A stretch of 64,000 bases of DNA from Adenophora triphylla var. japonica (Eukaryota; Streptophyta; Magnoliopsida; Asterales; Campanulaceae), in contig JAFEMH010002599.1 in the NCBI GenBank assembly GCA_022495995.1, positions 1-64,000 of the forward strand. Reading direction: 5' to 3'. The notes under the pieces were generated by a model. It saw only the letters and a program-made list of their open reading frames with translations, was not told the origin of the DNA and searched no databases. Shown one piece after another: positions 35,529 to 45,531 of this stretch (position 1 is its first letter; the number at the start of each line of letters is the position of its first letter). The position numbers and the translations under genes were made by a program.

Positions 35529-38500
35529 TGTAAGTACTCCAATTTGAGCTTGTTAGAATTTTCGTTAGAAAATTAACGAAAGTTATAAAATTTCTAAAAT
35601 TTCTAACATTTCCTAACAATCCTAACATTTATCATATATCTTATACCCTAAATGGTTTATGGTATAAGGTATATAATAAATGGTTTATGGTATAAGGTAT
35701 ATGATAAATGATTTATGGTATAAGATTTAGCGTATAGTGATATAAATATGATTTAAGGTATATGGGTCAGGGTATGGTATATGGGCTAGGGTTGTAATAG
35801 TCAAGTAAATGAATTTAAGGCTCTGTTTGTTCGTGGAAAAATATTTTTCTCATTTTCTGGTATTTGGTAAGCACCGGAAAATGACTTACGGATTTTTCCT
35901 TTTTATTTCATTTTTCGGAAAATGTTAACACCCTCACACACACCTAACTTTCATACACCCCACGTTATCCACCCCACATCAACCACCCTACCCCACTCCC
36001 AGCTCGTAAAAAAATAATTGTATTAAAAATATTTTTTACAATTCTCTACCCCCCTCACCCACCCCCCCCCCACCACCCCGAGGTCAATTTTTTTTTATTT
36101 TATTCATTTTAAATTTATATTTTAGCAACTACTCCACTCCCAAGCAATTTTTCTTACTCATATTAAAAAAAAAATAACAACTCTTACCGCCCCGACCACC
36201 CCCACCCACCACCAACCCCCTTACAACGGTCAAACTTTTTTTACTCATAATTAAATTGTTTTATTTTTTAATAACTCCCCCACCCAATCACACTCCCCCT
36301 ACTCTCGGCTACCCACCCTACCCCACAACTACTCCCATCACACACTTTCGGCTACCCACCCTACTCCACACCTACCCCACTCCCACACCCTACTCTATCA
36401 CCACCCTAGCCTACCACCATCTTACCCTTTACATATCCCCCACCACCCTACCCTACCCCACACCCACCTCAACCCTGCGATCCCCACCCCTACCCTACCC
36501 CGCACCACCCACCCACCTCAACCCTACTAATCCCCACCACTACCCTACCCACCCCACCTCCGTCACCCTACCCGCTCCCCTCTATCTTTTTCAACTTATT
36601 TCGGATTGTGTTTTTATCGAAAAAAATATTTTTCTTTAATTTATCAAACGCATGAAAATATTTTTGGAAAACATTTTCCTTACCAAACAGCCCAAAACAT
36701 GTTTATGTCATTTTTCGAAAAAACAATTTTATTCCGAAATATATTTTACGAAAAATTATTTTTCGAAAGTCGTTTTACGCGAAACAAATGGAGTATAAGT
36801 ATCTCCCTATATTGTCAAACTCAAAATCCTTATATATGATTTTATCCAAATATCTATATTACAATAGATGTGGGTTTTAAACGTCATACAAAGAATGGTC
36901 ATGATTCAATCTCAGAAAAGACAAAAAGTGGTTGAGATTGAATCTAAATATCCCACTCTCTAGCAGTTATGTAACCTCTCCTCCCCAAAACTATTTTTCC
37001 CTTACCGTCTTCTCCTCTCTCTCCCTCTCTAGATATTCTCTTTGTTCACTCAACTGCCTTCTTTACATCTCATTTCAGCATCAATCTCTCTAGTAAATCC
37101 AACCAACCTTATCTTGGTTAGTGTTTCAATACTCTCAGTTATTAAACCCAAAAATCCTTCTCAAAATTCCTTGCATTCTCGCCTCAAACTATTGTAGTTA
37201 GGTTCATGTTTTTGCTCCGATTAAATTATTCTCGATTTTCAAACCACTTTGTGTGGGACATTTTTGTTTCAATTTGTGATTATAATTGTAATGTAAAGAA
37301 CGTTGTAATTATATGAGTTTGTTCTGTAAAATATTATTGCTTTCTTCCCCACTCAATGTTTTTTACCTTATGTGTGTTTTCTATGATCTAATATTAATCA
37401 ATCCCAAGTTTTTTTAGAATAATGAATTTGTATTTGTGAGGTTGTGTATGGAATTTGGGTTTAGAAACTATTCACCTGCTCGTGTATAATTTCTAAATAT
37501 TCCTTTTTTTGCATTACGTAATTTTTTCAAATTTTTTTTGGCTTATTCACTCAATTTGTATTTCTTAGGTTGCAATTATTGTGGTTCGTTTTATGTTATA
37601 ATATATTAGGCATGTTTTTGTTGTGATTTAAGCCTATTACAAACTTTGAAATAAATTCATTGTGTATAATTTCATTATCTCACTTGAATTTTGGCATATA
37701 GTCACTTTCCCCTCCGCACGAAACCCTACTGGTCTTTCACTCATTTGAGCTCAGTCCAACGAATGTACTACATCTCGTAGATGTTTGACCGCTGACATAA
37801 ATTTATAAGGGTGTACCCGGTGATATAATTTGATCTTGATATGAACGTATTGGCAAGGCAAACCACCTGCTCTGTCGATCAAGGGGCATCATTTGGTGTA
37901 AGTATCTCCAATTTGAGCTTGTTAGAATTTTCGTTAGAAAATTAACGAAAGTTATAACATTTCTAACATTTCCTAACAATCCTAACATTTCTAACAAAGT
38001 GAGGGCAAAATGGGCATTGTTATTTAAGGATAAACCAAGGAAAAGAATCAAAAAAGTAAAAGAAATGGTCAAAAACCAAAAATAGAAATGGCTGGAAACA
38101 TAAACCGGCTGTTAATTTGAATTTTCAAAAGATTATTCCTTGTGTCCAAAGCCCGAAGACGGCATTTAATGAACGATTGCACGCGAAGGGACTTATCCGC
38201 GCGGACATCTTTGACAATTTCGAGAGGGCTATAAATTGAGCCCTCCACCACAAAAATAAGGAGGAACAACACAATTTGCACTGAACCTCTGGCGAAATAT
38301 AGAGAGAAAACAGTGAGAATTCACTTGAATTGTCACCATTTTCTCTTGAATATTTCCCAACTCACACTCACTCTCAAATTCAAACCCTAAACACATTCAA
38401 GCCTCAAACACTCATACATTCAAGCCAAAGCCCCAAAATACAAAGAAGATAGGTATAACCTCCCTCTTCTTACCCTAAATCTCTCATCCATGCATGCATC

Positions 38501-39667
38501 TTCAAATTACAAAATGTAGTTCATCCTTCTTCTTGTATTAGATCCAAGAAAATCACCATGGAAGTCCATCTCCATGGATGATCTTCTACAAGGATCAACA
38601 TTTTCTTTAATGTGTTCTTGTTTTCTTGCAAATGCATTTTCAAAACCCTAAAAACCATTTTCAAGCATCAAATCTCATTTTCAAAGGATAAAATTCCCCT
38701 TCCCAAGCAAATGAAGTGCTTAGTCCTAATGTACCCCAAGGATGGTTTGGTATAGTTGATTCACCACTAAAATTTCAAGTGATCACTAACCAAAACCTAG
38801 GGAAATGGGGGACAAGCATGGATGCAAAACCCCCCTTAAAATCATATTTTCTTTCTTGAGAAGTTGCTGTCCAGTAGCAATTTCCTCAGACCTCAGTCCA
38901 TGGTCTAATTTTTTGGACATAGATAAATGTGGAATTTGGTGTTGACTACAAAACACTTTTTGTATCCAACATCCAGATCTTTCCATACATATTTTTACTT
39001 TATTTTTTGGGTGAGTAAAACTCCTCTTTTCAAATTTTCTTTCAGAGGCTAGTTCATCAGCTTCTGGGAATCCAGATCTCATATCTGAGATTTCCAGAAG
39101 GTTTTGACCCCTCAAATATTCTTCAAAATGGAAAATTCCTTCGCACAAATCTTATTTAAGGTGTCTGGAACAACTTTCATTCTCTGAGTTTATCCAGATT
39201 ATGAAGTTTTAAGACCCTTGAATCCATTTCAAAATCAAAGGTCCACTGCCTTTTTCATTCTGGCAGAAGTGGCTCTCAACTTCAAAAGGTCTTTTGAGTA
39301 CCAAATCTCAATCCAAAAATCTTCCAAAAAATCATGGGATCAGTTTAAAGTCTTAAAAAGATATCCCAATTTTTACTTTTCTGAGTTTCAAATTATTTTG
39401 GCCAAAACACACACACACACACACAAATGATTTTCAGCTTGGAAGACTCGTTTTACGAGGCATTCCGGGTGCACACTAACGTCCTTCCCGGCGTGTAACA
39501 TGACCTCCGAACCCAAATTTCTGATCTCGGGCTTTTTTCAAAGTTTTGGCCCTTAAAACAAAAATGGCGTGGCGACTCCGTTCTTTTTCCCGGGTTTTAT
39601 TTGGTTTTTTTCAAAGAAACGCAGAAAAATCGAATTTCTTCCCGCGAAATGGCGACACATCATCACA
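35529..39667 (+). repeat. 3' LTR of the large Tat element, split by copied 5'-flank DNA
   Basis: 35529-35630 equals the first ~100 bp of the LTR. 35626-37896 is a copy of the 5' flank (9311-11579). 37897-39667 is a full LTR from its first base. It ends CATCACA and is followed by GCTGG (39668-39672), the duplication seen at 11575-11579. The 3' LTR is thus LTR start + flank copy + whole LTR. Confidence 0.85.
35626..37896 (+). repeat. Copy of the 5'-flanking segment 9311-11579
   Basis: Nearly identical over 2.27 kb, including the C-rich TIR element and the DNA up to the LTR start. The left joint shares CATTT with the LTR (CCTAACATTT and AACCATTT). Differences cluster at GC-rich or homopolymer sites; the last bases before the LTR read ATTTGG instead of CGCTGG. 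Confidence 0.9.
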
Positions 39668-39672
39668 GCTGG

Positions 39673-40859
39673 CACCCTTTGTTTAATAAGTCATTCACTG
39701 GGGCATCTCCGTCAGTCACGTGGAAGGAAATAGTTTGCGGAGGTGGCTGGAGGGATGACAGCGGAGTGTGCGATAGTTTGTTGCATCACCTCCATTTTCA
39801 TAAGTGTGGAAATTTTTAATCGTCCAACAGTAGTTCGACAAAATACTTCTAAGACAGAAAAAAATCGAGTATTTTTTTTTATCGTAGACAAGACATTAAT
39901 TCTTTAAATCAACAAATCAGAAACTTGAAGATAAGGAGGAGGAGATGGTTGATTTCTTGCATTTCGGGTGGGAGATAAGAAGGAGAAACTGAGAGGAAGG
40001 GGAAGGGGTAAATTTCTTGGGTGTGGGTTTTGAACATATTAAGGATCTAGAGGATTTTGAATTTGGATATATAGGGAGGAGGAAGGGGAGGGATGAAGGG
40101 AGGCGTGGAGCGGGGTGGTTAGAAATAAGATGAAGGATAAATAGAGGTAGGGATTTGAATATGATAACATGGGGTAGGAGGGGGTGGACTGAAAAGGGGG
40201 AAATGTCCAGGGGTTTGTAATCAATTTGTCCATCACAATGGATGTTTCTAACATTTTTCATCAAAAAACGTTTTGTAAAGTTTCGGTTATTCTAGAAACT
40301 CTCTATCCAATTAAACTCTAATTTCTCATTTATCCTACAACATGCAACATTGCAAATTGTGAATAACATATGCGTGCGGTGTTTTGGTCTAGGGGATTTT
40401 CTGGTCATTTTATATTTTATTATCTTCATGATTTATTGTTGATTTTCTTCAAAATAATTAAGGCGTCTTTCCATTTATTTTTCAATTCTAAAGTTATTCT
40501 TTAACTATTAGGTTCCTTCATAAGTGTAACTTTTAGTCATATATTTTTGATGTATTTTTAGATATATTTTTTGTTATTTGATTTTATTTTCATATCATCA
40601 TCATCATCGGCAAACACATTTAGCAGAACTGTCAATCAAAACTCCTCTAATTCTCAAAGGAGAATAGAAGCAATCATATTTTTGTCTAATATTTTAATTG
40701 AGTTATATGTAATGATCAATAAATTCAGTCGAATTCGATATCTCAATGTGTCAAATTCCTAGCACGAACTTAGAATTTAGATTTATATATTCAAATCAAA
40801 TATCAAAAATTTCTTATAGATATACCGCAAGACTTGACAAAAGGGGGGATATTGGTCTA
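39673..40859. other. 3' flank of the Tat element, no gene recognised
   Basis: Starts with GC-balanced sequence (39673-39820, GGGGCATCTCCGTCAGTCACG). The 5' flank just before the TE holds the similar GTCAGTCACCGGGGCATC, so a host repeat may have been interrupted. A purine-rich stretch (39925-40200, GGAGGAGG type) and AT-rich DNA follow. The minus-strand frame of 115 codons in the purine-rich part looks like low complexity. Confidence 0.4.
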
Positions 40860-40979
40860 TAATTCTAATGTGTCATAGAACACTAAATGGGATGTTGTCT
40901 AGGGTCAGGCAACGGGTTTTAAACCCATCGGGAAAGGGAATTTATTTCTTTCGTGTCCCCGAAGGATACTCTTATCCAT

Positions 40980-41055
40980 GGAATCGGACGTTGACAGTGG
41001 CCAAGGCAACGGGTTTTTCGTTCAGCTCGGAAGGTTCGATCCCTTTCGTCCCGAG
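40980..41055 (+). pseudogene. trnQ-UUG: Degenerate trnQ-like copy
   Basis: GGCCAAGGCAACGGGTTTTT and GGAAGGTTCGATCC match a trnQ, but the D-arm is shortened and the anticodon reads TTC-like sequence. A still weaker piece lies near 40900-40925 (GTCAGGCAACGGG). First readable unit of the tandem trnQ array. Confidence 0.6.
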
Positions 41056-41096
41056 GATATCCGTCCATTCTATTGAAATATTGAATCAAACAAAAA

Positions 41097-41168
41097 TGGG
41101 GCGTAGCCAAGTGGTAAGGCGACGGGTTTTGGTCCCGAAAGTCGAAGGTTCGATCCCATCCGTCCCAA
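41097..41168 (+). tRNA. trnQ-UUG: Plastid-derived tRNA-Gln(UUG) copy
   Basis: 72 nt with a complete cloverleaf. The acceptor TGGGGCG pairs with CGTCCCA (one G-T). D-arm GCCAAGTGGTAAGGC, anticodon loop TTTTGGT with anticodon TTG, and T-loop GGTTCGATCCC are present. It is the best preserved of three or four tandem copies. In the nucleus it is unlikely to be expressed as a functional tRNA; a box-B-like GGTTCGATCCC is present, so polymerase III transcription is possible but not shown. Confidence 0.8.
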
Positions 41169-41210
41169 GGATATCCATCCATTCTATTGAAATATTGAAT
41201 CAAACAAAAA

Positions 41211-41281
41211 TGGGTCATACCCCATTGGTAAGTCGTCGGGCTTTGGTCCTAGAAGTCGAAGGTTCGATCCCGTTCCTCCCA
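41211..41281 (+). pseudogene. trnQ-UUG: Third trnQ-like copy
   Basis: TGGGTCATACCCCATTGGTA...TTTGGTCCTAGAAG...GGTTCGATCC...CTCCCA. The anticodon TTG is kept but the acceptor and D-arms are damaged. It is separated from the previous copy by the same ~40-bp spacer (ATTCTATTGAAATATTGAAT...) that precedes that copy, giving a period of about 115 bp. Confidence 0.7.
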
Positions 41282-42731
41282 GAGGCTATCCTATCCATTC
41301 TATCCGAATATTTAGTTGTTTTAAGTAAACAACAGTCTACTTAACAGTTTTCTATTGGGTAAAATCTGATTCTTCTTTCTTCTCTGATTTTGACAGATTC
41401 TTTTCGGAATCATATCTCAAATTTTCCCAAATGTAAATAAACCAAGTGCAAATGACATGCAAATCTAATAGAATAGATTTGTGATTCGGGTAAGATGATA
41501 GAAGATATATCACAACACAAGCGTTTGAATAAACAAAATATGGCAGAGGTTTCATCCTATGCTCATGCCCTTCATATTGAAGGAAGTTTGTTACTTCGAA
41601 AAATCTTAGGTTACATATCTATTTGAATTTGCAATAATACGTTTTGAATCTAAATGCGAAATAACCTATATTCTCTATCTCTTATTACCTATAGAGGTAG
41701 TCTAACTATTCATTTTCTATTCATTTTAGCGGATCTATGAATTCTAAATAAGAGTTGGTTAATGAAATTCAATTACTGATAGAATTCAGTCCTTTTTTTA
41801 AGAGTGGATTGGGGTAAAATTGAAAATAGGAGCAAGGACTGAATTTAACCTTGTTTGTCTTTGCCTCTAGTTTGCCTAGATCATAAAATTTCCATTCCGT
41901 AACTCTGTAAATAATAAAGGGTCCTTTTTGATTTATGATTCAGCAATCAAGATGAAATTGTGGGGAGTAGATAGCCCTAAAAAAGTATAAATTTCAATGT
42001 CTGTATCCTAAATCTCATTAACAAAAAAGCAAGTTAGACCTCTAACCAATATTCTTTCTTTGAATTTTTGAGGTATTTGGTATTTGGATCTAATGAAAAA
42101 TTATAAATCTATGTCTAGTTTGAGGCGAATAGTGAGTCATCCATTGTATTCACTTTCATTTATGTCACGACCGAAGAAAGATTACTTCAAAAAAATATGA
42201 AAATACATATCAAATGGGAAGTGCTGTAGGTAGTGTTAACATTCTATTTCTTCTATTTTAGAGATAACCCGTTTTCTTTGTGAAAAAAAATTTCATCTTT
42301 AAGATGTTTCAATTTTCATATTGACCATAGAATATCCATATCAGTAAGAGTTGTTCAGTCTAGCCTATGTGAGTTACTTAAAGATTGAGTTATTTAAAGA
42401 TGCGGATTCGTAGGTAATTCATTTTTCATCTTATTTAGTTATGTTAGTGATGTTCCTTCTATATTTGTAGTTTTGTCTATTTCTCTTAGATATTTTTCTG
42501 AATTTTTTTTTCATTTTTTATTTTTAGTTCAAATCTATATATTTCTAGAAAAAATATTCTATTCCTCCAATAAAAGACAGGTCTTCAGAAGATTTCTTTC
42601 GAAAAATCTTTAGCATCTATGTATAGAAGAAAAAGTATAGCTTATTCTGTTTGTCTACCGCCTGACCCAATAATTATTCCAGATTCCATAATTGATTCAA
42701 TTTCATAGGGGTTCCAAATTCGAGGAATGCT

Positions 42732-43030
42732 ATGATAAAACTTCGTTTAAAATGATGTGGTAGAAAGCAACATGCAATTTATCGAATTGTTGAAATTGAT
42801 GTTCGATCCCGAAGAGAAGGAAGAGATCTTCGTAAAATGGGTTTGTATGCGCCGATAAATAATCAAACGTATTTAAACGCTCGTGCTATTGTATATTTTA
42901 CTGAAAGGGGTGCTCAACCTACCGAAACTGTTTGGGACATTTTAAAGAAGTCGAAAACTGTTCAGAATCATTTAGAGGCGCTGAAGGTTTTTAGGAGAAT
43001 TTCTACCCCCTTTAAAAAAAATTCAATTAA
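42732..43030 (+). pseudogene. rps16: rps16 without intron, decayed
   Basis: Plastid ribosomal protein S16 gene. ATGATAAAACTTCG begins exon 1. After the codons for CGRKQ the sequence passes straight into exon 2 ([21 protein letters not shown]...NQTYLN...[14 protein letters not shown]), with no group II intron. An in-frame TGA at codon 8 replaces the usual CGA. A segment of about a dozen codons after DILKK differs from the usual sequence, and the end ATTCAATTAA is out of frame. Codon changes such as CGA to TGA look like deamination at CpG sites. Plastid rps16 normally has an intron after about 40 coding bases. Confidence 0.8.
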
Positions 43031-43276
43031 GTCACTTAAACATTTTTTCAATTAAGTCAATAAAAAAAAGGAGGGGAGGGGTAGTAATTCCTATAGAACT
43101 TTCTAGTTTTCTCTATTCGGTTTCTATATTAATTGAAAAAATTTTAGTTTTTATATACTTCTTATGTATTCCCTTATCGAATTTTTTTCTATCTATGTAG
43201 TGCCAATCTAATACAAGTCATTATTTATTCAATGCAATTTCAATTGAAATTGCATTCTTTTCTCGTAAAATCTAGG

Positions 43277-43781
43277 GAGAAACGCGTTTCTCCATAAGTT
43301 ATGGAGAAACGGGTTACGGGTATCCAGAACCTTTTGAAAGGATATCCAGAAACTTTTTGTATTGGCCATGACCTTGTCCCATGGTTACTTCTGGATATCA
43401 GTCTCAAAGGTTCTGGATATCCAGAACCCTTTGAAAGGATATCCAGAATCTTATGAAAGTGATATCCAGAAACCATCAAAATGATATCCAGAAAATTTCA
43501 AAATGTTTCTGGATATTCATTTGATGGTTTCTGGATATACATTTGAAGGTTTCTGGATATCCAGAAACCTTCAATAAGCAATTTCGGTCTTGGCCTTGGA
43601 TTTGGCTTCAAATCTATTTTTACGGATATCCGCCCAAAGGCTTACGGATATCCGTTCCAAAGCTTCGGATATCCGTAACCCTTTGAGACTGATATCCAGA
43701 AATTTTCTTCTGGTTATCAAACGTATAGCTTCTGGCTATTAAAAACGTGTTTCTCCATAGTTATGGAGAAACGCGTTTCTC
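43277..43781. repeat. Palindrome-rich 505-bp element with GGATATCC array
   Basis: Both ends carry the perfect 16-bp palindrome GAGAAACGCGTTTCTC (43277-43292, 43766-43781). It is extended to ~35-bp inverted termini that themselves fold (CGTTTCTCCATA / TATGGAGAAACG). Between them GATATC-centred palindromes occur about 14 times: first TTCTGGATATCCAGAA and half-sites (43319-43570), then TACGGATATCCG (43620-43680). It interrupts plastid-like sequence. No known family was recognised and no clear target duplication is seen. Confidence 0.75.
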
Positions 43782-44157
43782 AGCAGACCTACTCTTCTTT
43801 TCTTAACCTTTCTATTGACAACAAGGCATGGAACAAATAGAATTCATCGTGATAAGCGGATCCATTTATTTCTAGCCCATAGATTTGGTTTTTTTACCTT
43901 ATTTTATATTATTAAATAATGGGTTCGTTGGATGCGCTTTGATTCATCCATTTTTGATTGAAAAAGTGAATAACAATAACATAAGGGATGATCTATCAAT
44001 TTTGGCATTTATTTCTCGTAAAATTGATTCTATTTTCATCTGACTTATTCTGTTTTCTGTTCCCAATTGATTCGAAAATTTGTTTTTATGATTTGATTAT
44101 CTCTTCTGTTCATTTCTTTTGATTCTGATTGTCTCTACATACTCTTTTATTCTATTT

Positions 44158-44194
44158 GGGTTGCTAACTCAACGATAGAGTACTCGGCTTTTAA
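44158..44194 (+). pseudogene. trnK-UUU: trnK-UUU 5' exon with partial group II intron
   Basis: A 37-nt exon from GGGTTGCTAACTC to CTCGGCTTTTAA matches the plastid tRNA-Lys 5' half with anticodon TTT. It is followed at 44195 by GTGTGAC, a group II intron 5' end, and intron sequence including AGACCACGAATGATCCTGAA to about 44480. matK and the 3' exon are absent. Confidence 0.85.
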
Positions 44195-44507
44195 GTGTGA
44201 CTGACGCGAGTGATTCATCCATCCCATCGGTAAAGTTGGGAAGACCACGAATGATCCTGAAAGGGACTGAACGGAAAAAATAGCATGTCGTATCAATCAA
44301 GAGTTATGAGAATATTTTCTTTTTTCCGATTGTTATAAACCTTTCTTTAACTTATTGGAAGATAGCAAAATGTATTCAATTCGAAATTGGGTCGAATGAA
44401 TAAATGGATAGAGCCCTCGGGCTTCAATTAATTGAATGAAATTCTAAGAAAAGAAAAAGCAACGAGCTCCGATTCTAGTACTAGTTGTAGTACAATATTA
44501 CTATATA

Positions 44508-44782
44508 CTTCCTCCGTTCCGTTACAACCTGCATGCTTTTCTCATTGAGCGTCCCATTACAAATTTCACACTTTCTAAAATGACAAAGAATCTTTACTAA
44601 TTCACCCACTAATTCTCTCTCCTACTTTGCTTTTATACTCACAACGCCAATCAAATCACTATTTCCTACCACACTTTCTCTTTCCAACCTCACTTTTCAT
44701 ACTCACAACATTTTCTTTACTGACTTTTTTTTTAATTTACACGTAAACAGTAAGTGTAAAGTTACTATCGGAATGGACGGAG
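44508..44782. mobile_element. Stowaway-like MITE
   Basis: 275 bp, ends CTTCCTCCGTTCC and CTCCGTCCATTCC (right, read inward), flanked by TA on both sides. These ends and the TA duplication are typical of Tc1/mariner Stowaway MITEs. It begins close to the end of the plastid insertion. Confidence 0.75.
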
Positions 44783-44862
44783 TAGTCTACATTCGTTTTG
44801 TTCTCAAAATGAATGTCCGATTCAAAAAAAGTTTTGTTTAAAGAAGAATGACTTTTTAGCAG

Positions 44863-45044
44863 TGTTCTAAAAGACCCCGTCTAAGGGCGCCTAGGCCCCG
44901 CTTAGGCGCTAGGCCCCTCTCCAACGCCTAGTTCTAAGCCCCGCCCAGGCCCCGACTAATCCCGACTAATCCCGACTAGTCCCCGCCTAGGTGCTAGGCT
45001 CAGCTCCACCGCCTCGCATCCGCCTAGCGCTTTTTAGAACCTTG
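44863..45044. mobile_element. Small GC-rich TIR element
   Basis: 182 bp with inverted ends around GTTCTAAAAG / CTTTTTAGAAC and an interior of GCGCCTAGGC-like motifs and CCCGACTAAT triplets. It is flanked by CTTTTTAGCAG (44852-44862) and CTTTTTAGTAG (45045-45055), a probable 9-11-bp target duplication of the Mutator kind. No coding. Confidence 0.5.
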
Positions 45045-45151
45045 CTTTTTAGTAGAGTTATTAAAGCTCCTTATTGGTGATCATAATATTTTAGTTTTAC
45101 TCTTATACTAATACTAGAGCAATATACTAATACTAGAGCAATATACTAATA

Positions 45152-45179
45152 CTAGAGCAAGCTCGTGTCCAAGGACACG
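45152..45179 (-). mobile_element. Helitron 3' terminus (minus strand)
   Basis: On the minus strand a hairpin CGTGTCC-TT-GGACACG (45179-45164) is followed by AGCTTGCT and CTAG (ends at 45152), then T. This is the Helitron 3' signature. The last ~20 bases (GAGCAATATACTAATACTA) are repeated in tandem just outside (45105-45150). The body would extend right, towards 45531, but the 5' end was not found. Confidence 0.55.
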
Positions 45180-45180
45180 T

Positions 45181-45531
45181 ATTTTTTTTTTTAATAATTT
45201 TTTTTTTAAGGGCAAAATGGGAAAGAGACAACTTAGTGAGGATAAAATGGAAAATTTAGCCATTGGTACTGTTTATTCAACTGTAGCAAGTATAAATTGT
45301 CATTTATACTATGAGTAGATTGTTATTTATTGAGATCATTAAGGATATTCATGTAAGTATATGCTAAAAAAAATCGTCTACTTGTAAACTTCATTAAATT
45401 TTTCAAAAATAAAAAAATTGATATTCAAACTGGGACATAGGGAGTAATTTATTTTTTTAAAAAAAATATAATCACTTGACAAGTTAAATATTTATGAGAC
45501 AGTGTTTTTCTTTTTTAAAAATTATTATATT
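45181..45531. other. AT-rich stretch, possible Helitron body
   Basis: No gene. T-runs near 45181-45207. A sequence near 45436 (GGGACATAGGGAGTA) resembles one end of a Stowaway MITE without its partner. The bases before the next element are ATATT. Confidence 0.4.

Larger units (their letters stand above)
11580..39667 (+). mobile_element. Large Ty3/gypsy Tat-type LTR retrotransposon, degenerate, with nested insertions
   Basis: The element is bounded by LTRs opening TGTAAGTACTCC and closing CATCACA. GCTGG stands immediately before it (11575-11579) and immediately after it (39668-39672). Order on the plus strand: 5' LTR, primer-binding site, gag remnants, integrase remnant, then two minus-strand genes, tandem repeats, polypurine tract and 3' LTR. 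Downstream antisense genes of this kind are known from Tat elements. Of the 28 kb, 8.8 kb is a nested LTR element and about 2.3 kb is flank DNA copied into the 3' LTR. Protease, RT and RNase H are missing and all visible frames are broken, so it cannot move by itself. Confidence 0.85.
40860..44480 (+). other. Plastid DNA inserted in the nucleus (NUPT), trnQ-rps16-trnK order
   Basis: About 3.6 kb collinear with the plastid large single-copy segment that carries trnQ-UUG, rps16 and the trnK-UUU 5' exon on one strand. The spacers have plastid-like AT-rich character. The last part (44195-44480) resembles the trnK group II intron before matK. Substitutions at former CpG sites and an internal stop in rps16 show decay. 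A 505-bp palindrome-rich element sits in the rps16-trnK spacer. Boundaries are approximate. Confidence 0.8.

Noticed and set aside
39917..40264. 115-codon minus-strand frame after the Tat element
   Set aside because: Pro/Ser/Leu-rich translation of a purine-rich tract, no family resemblance, no splice or promoter context.
40868..41344. 158-codon frame across the trnQ array
   Set aside because: It runs through tRNA copies and reflects the repeat period, not a protein.
42837..43055. Independent small gene with start [14 protein letters not shown]
   Set aside because: This is the C-terminal part of the decayed rps16 copy, not a separate gene.
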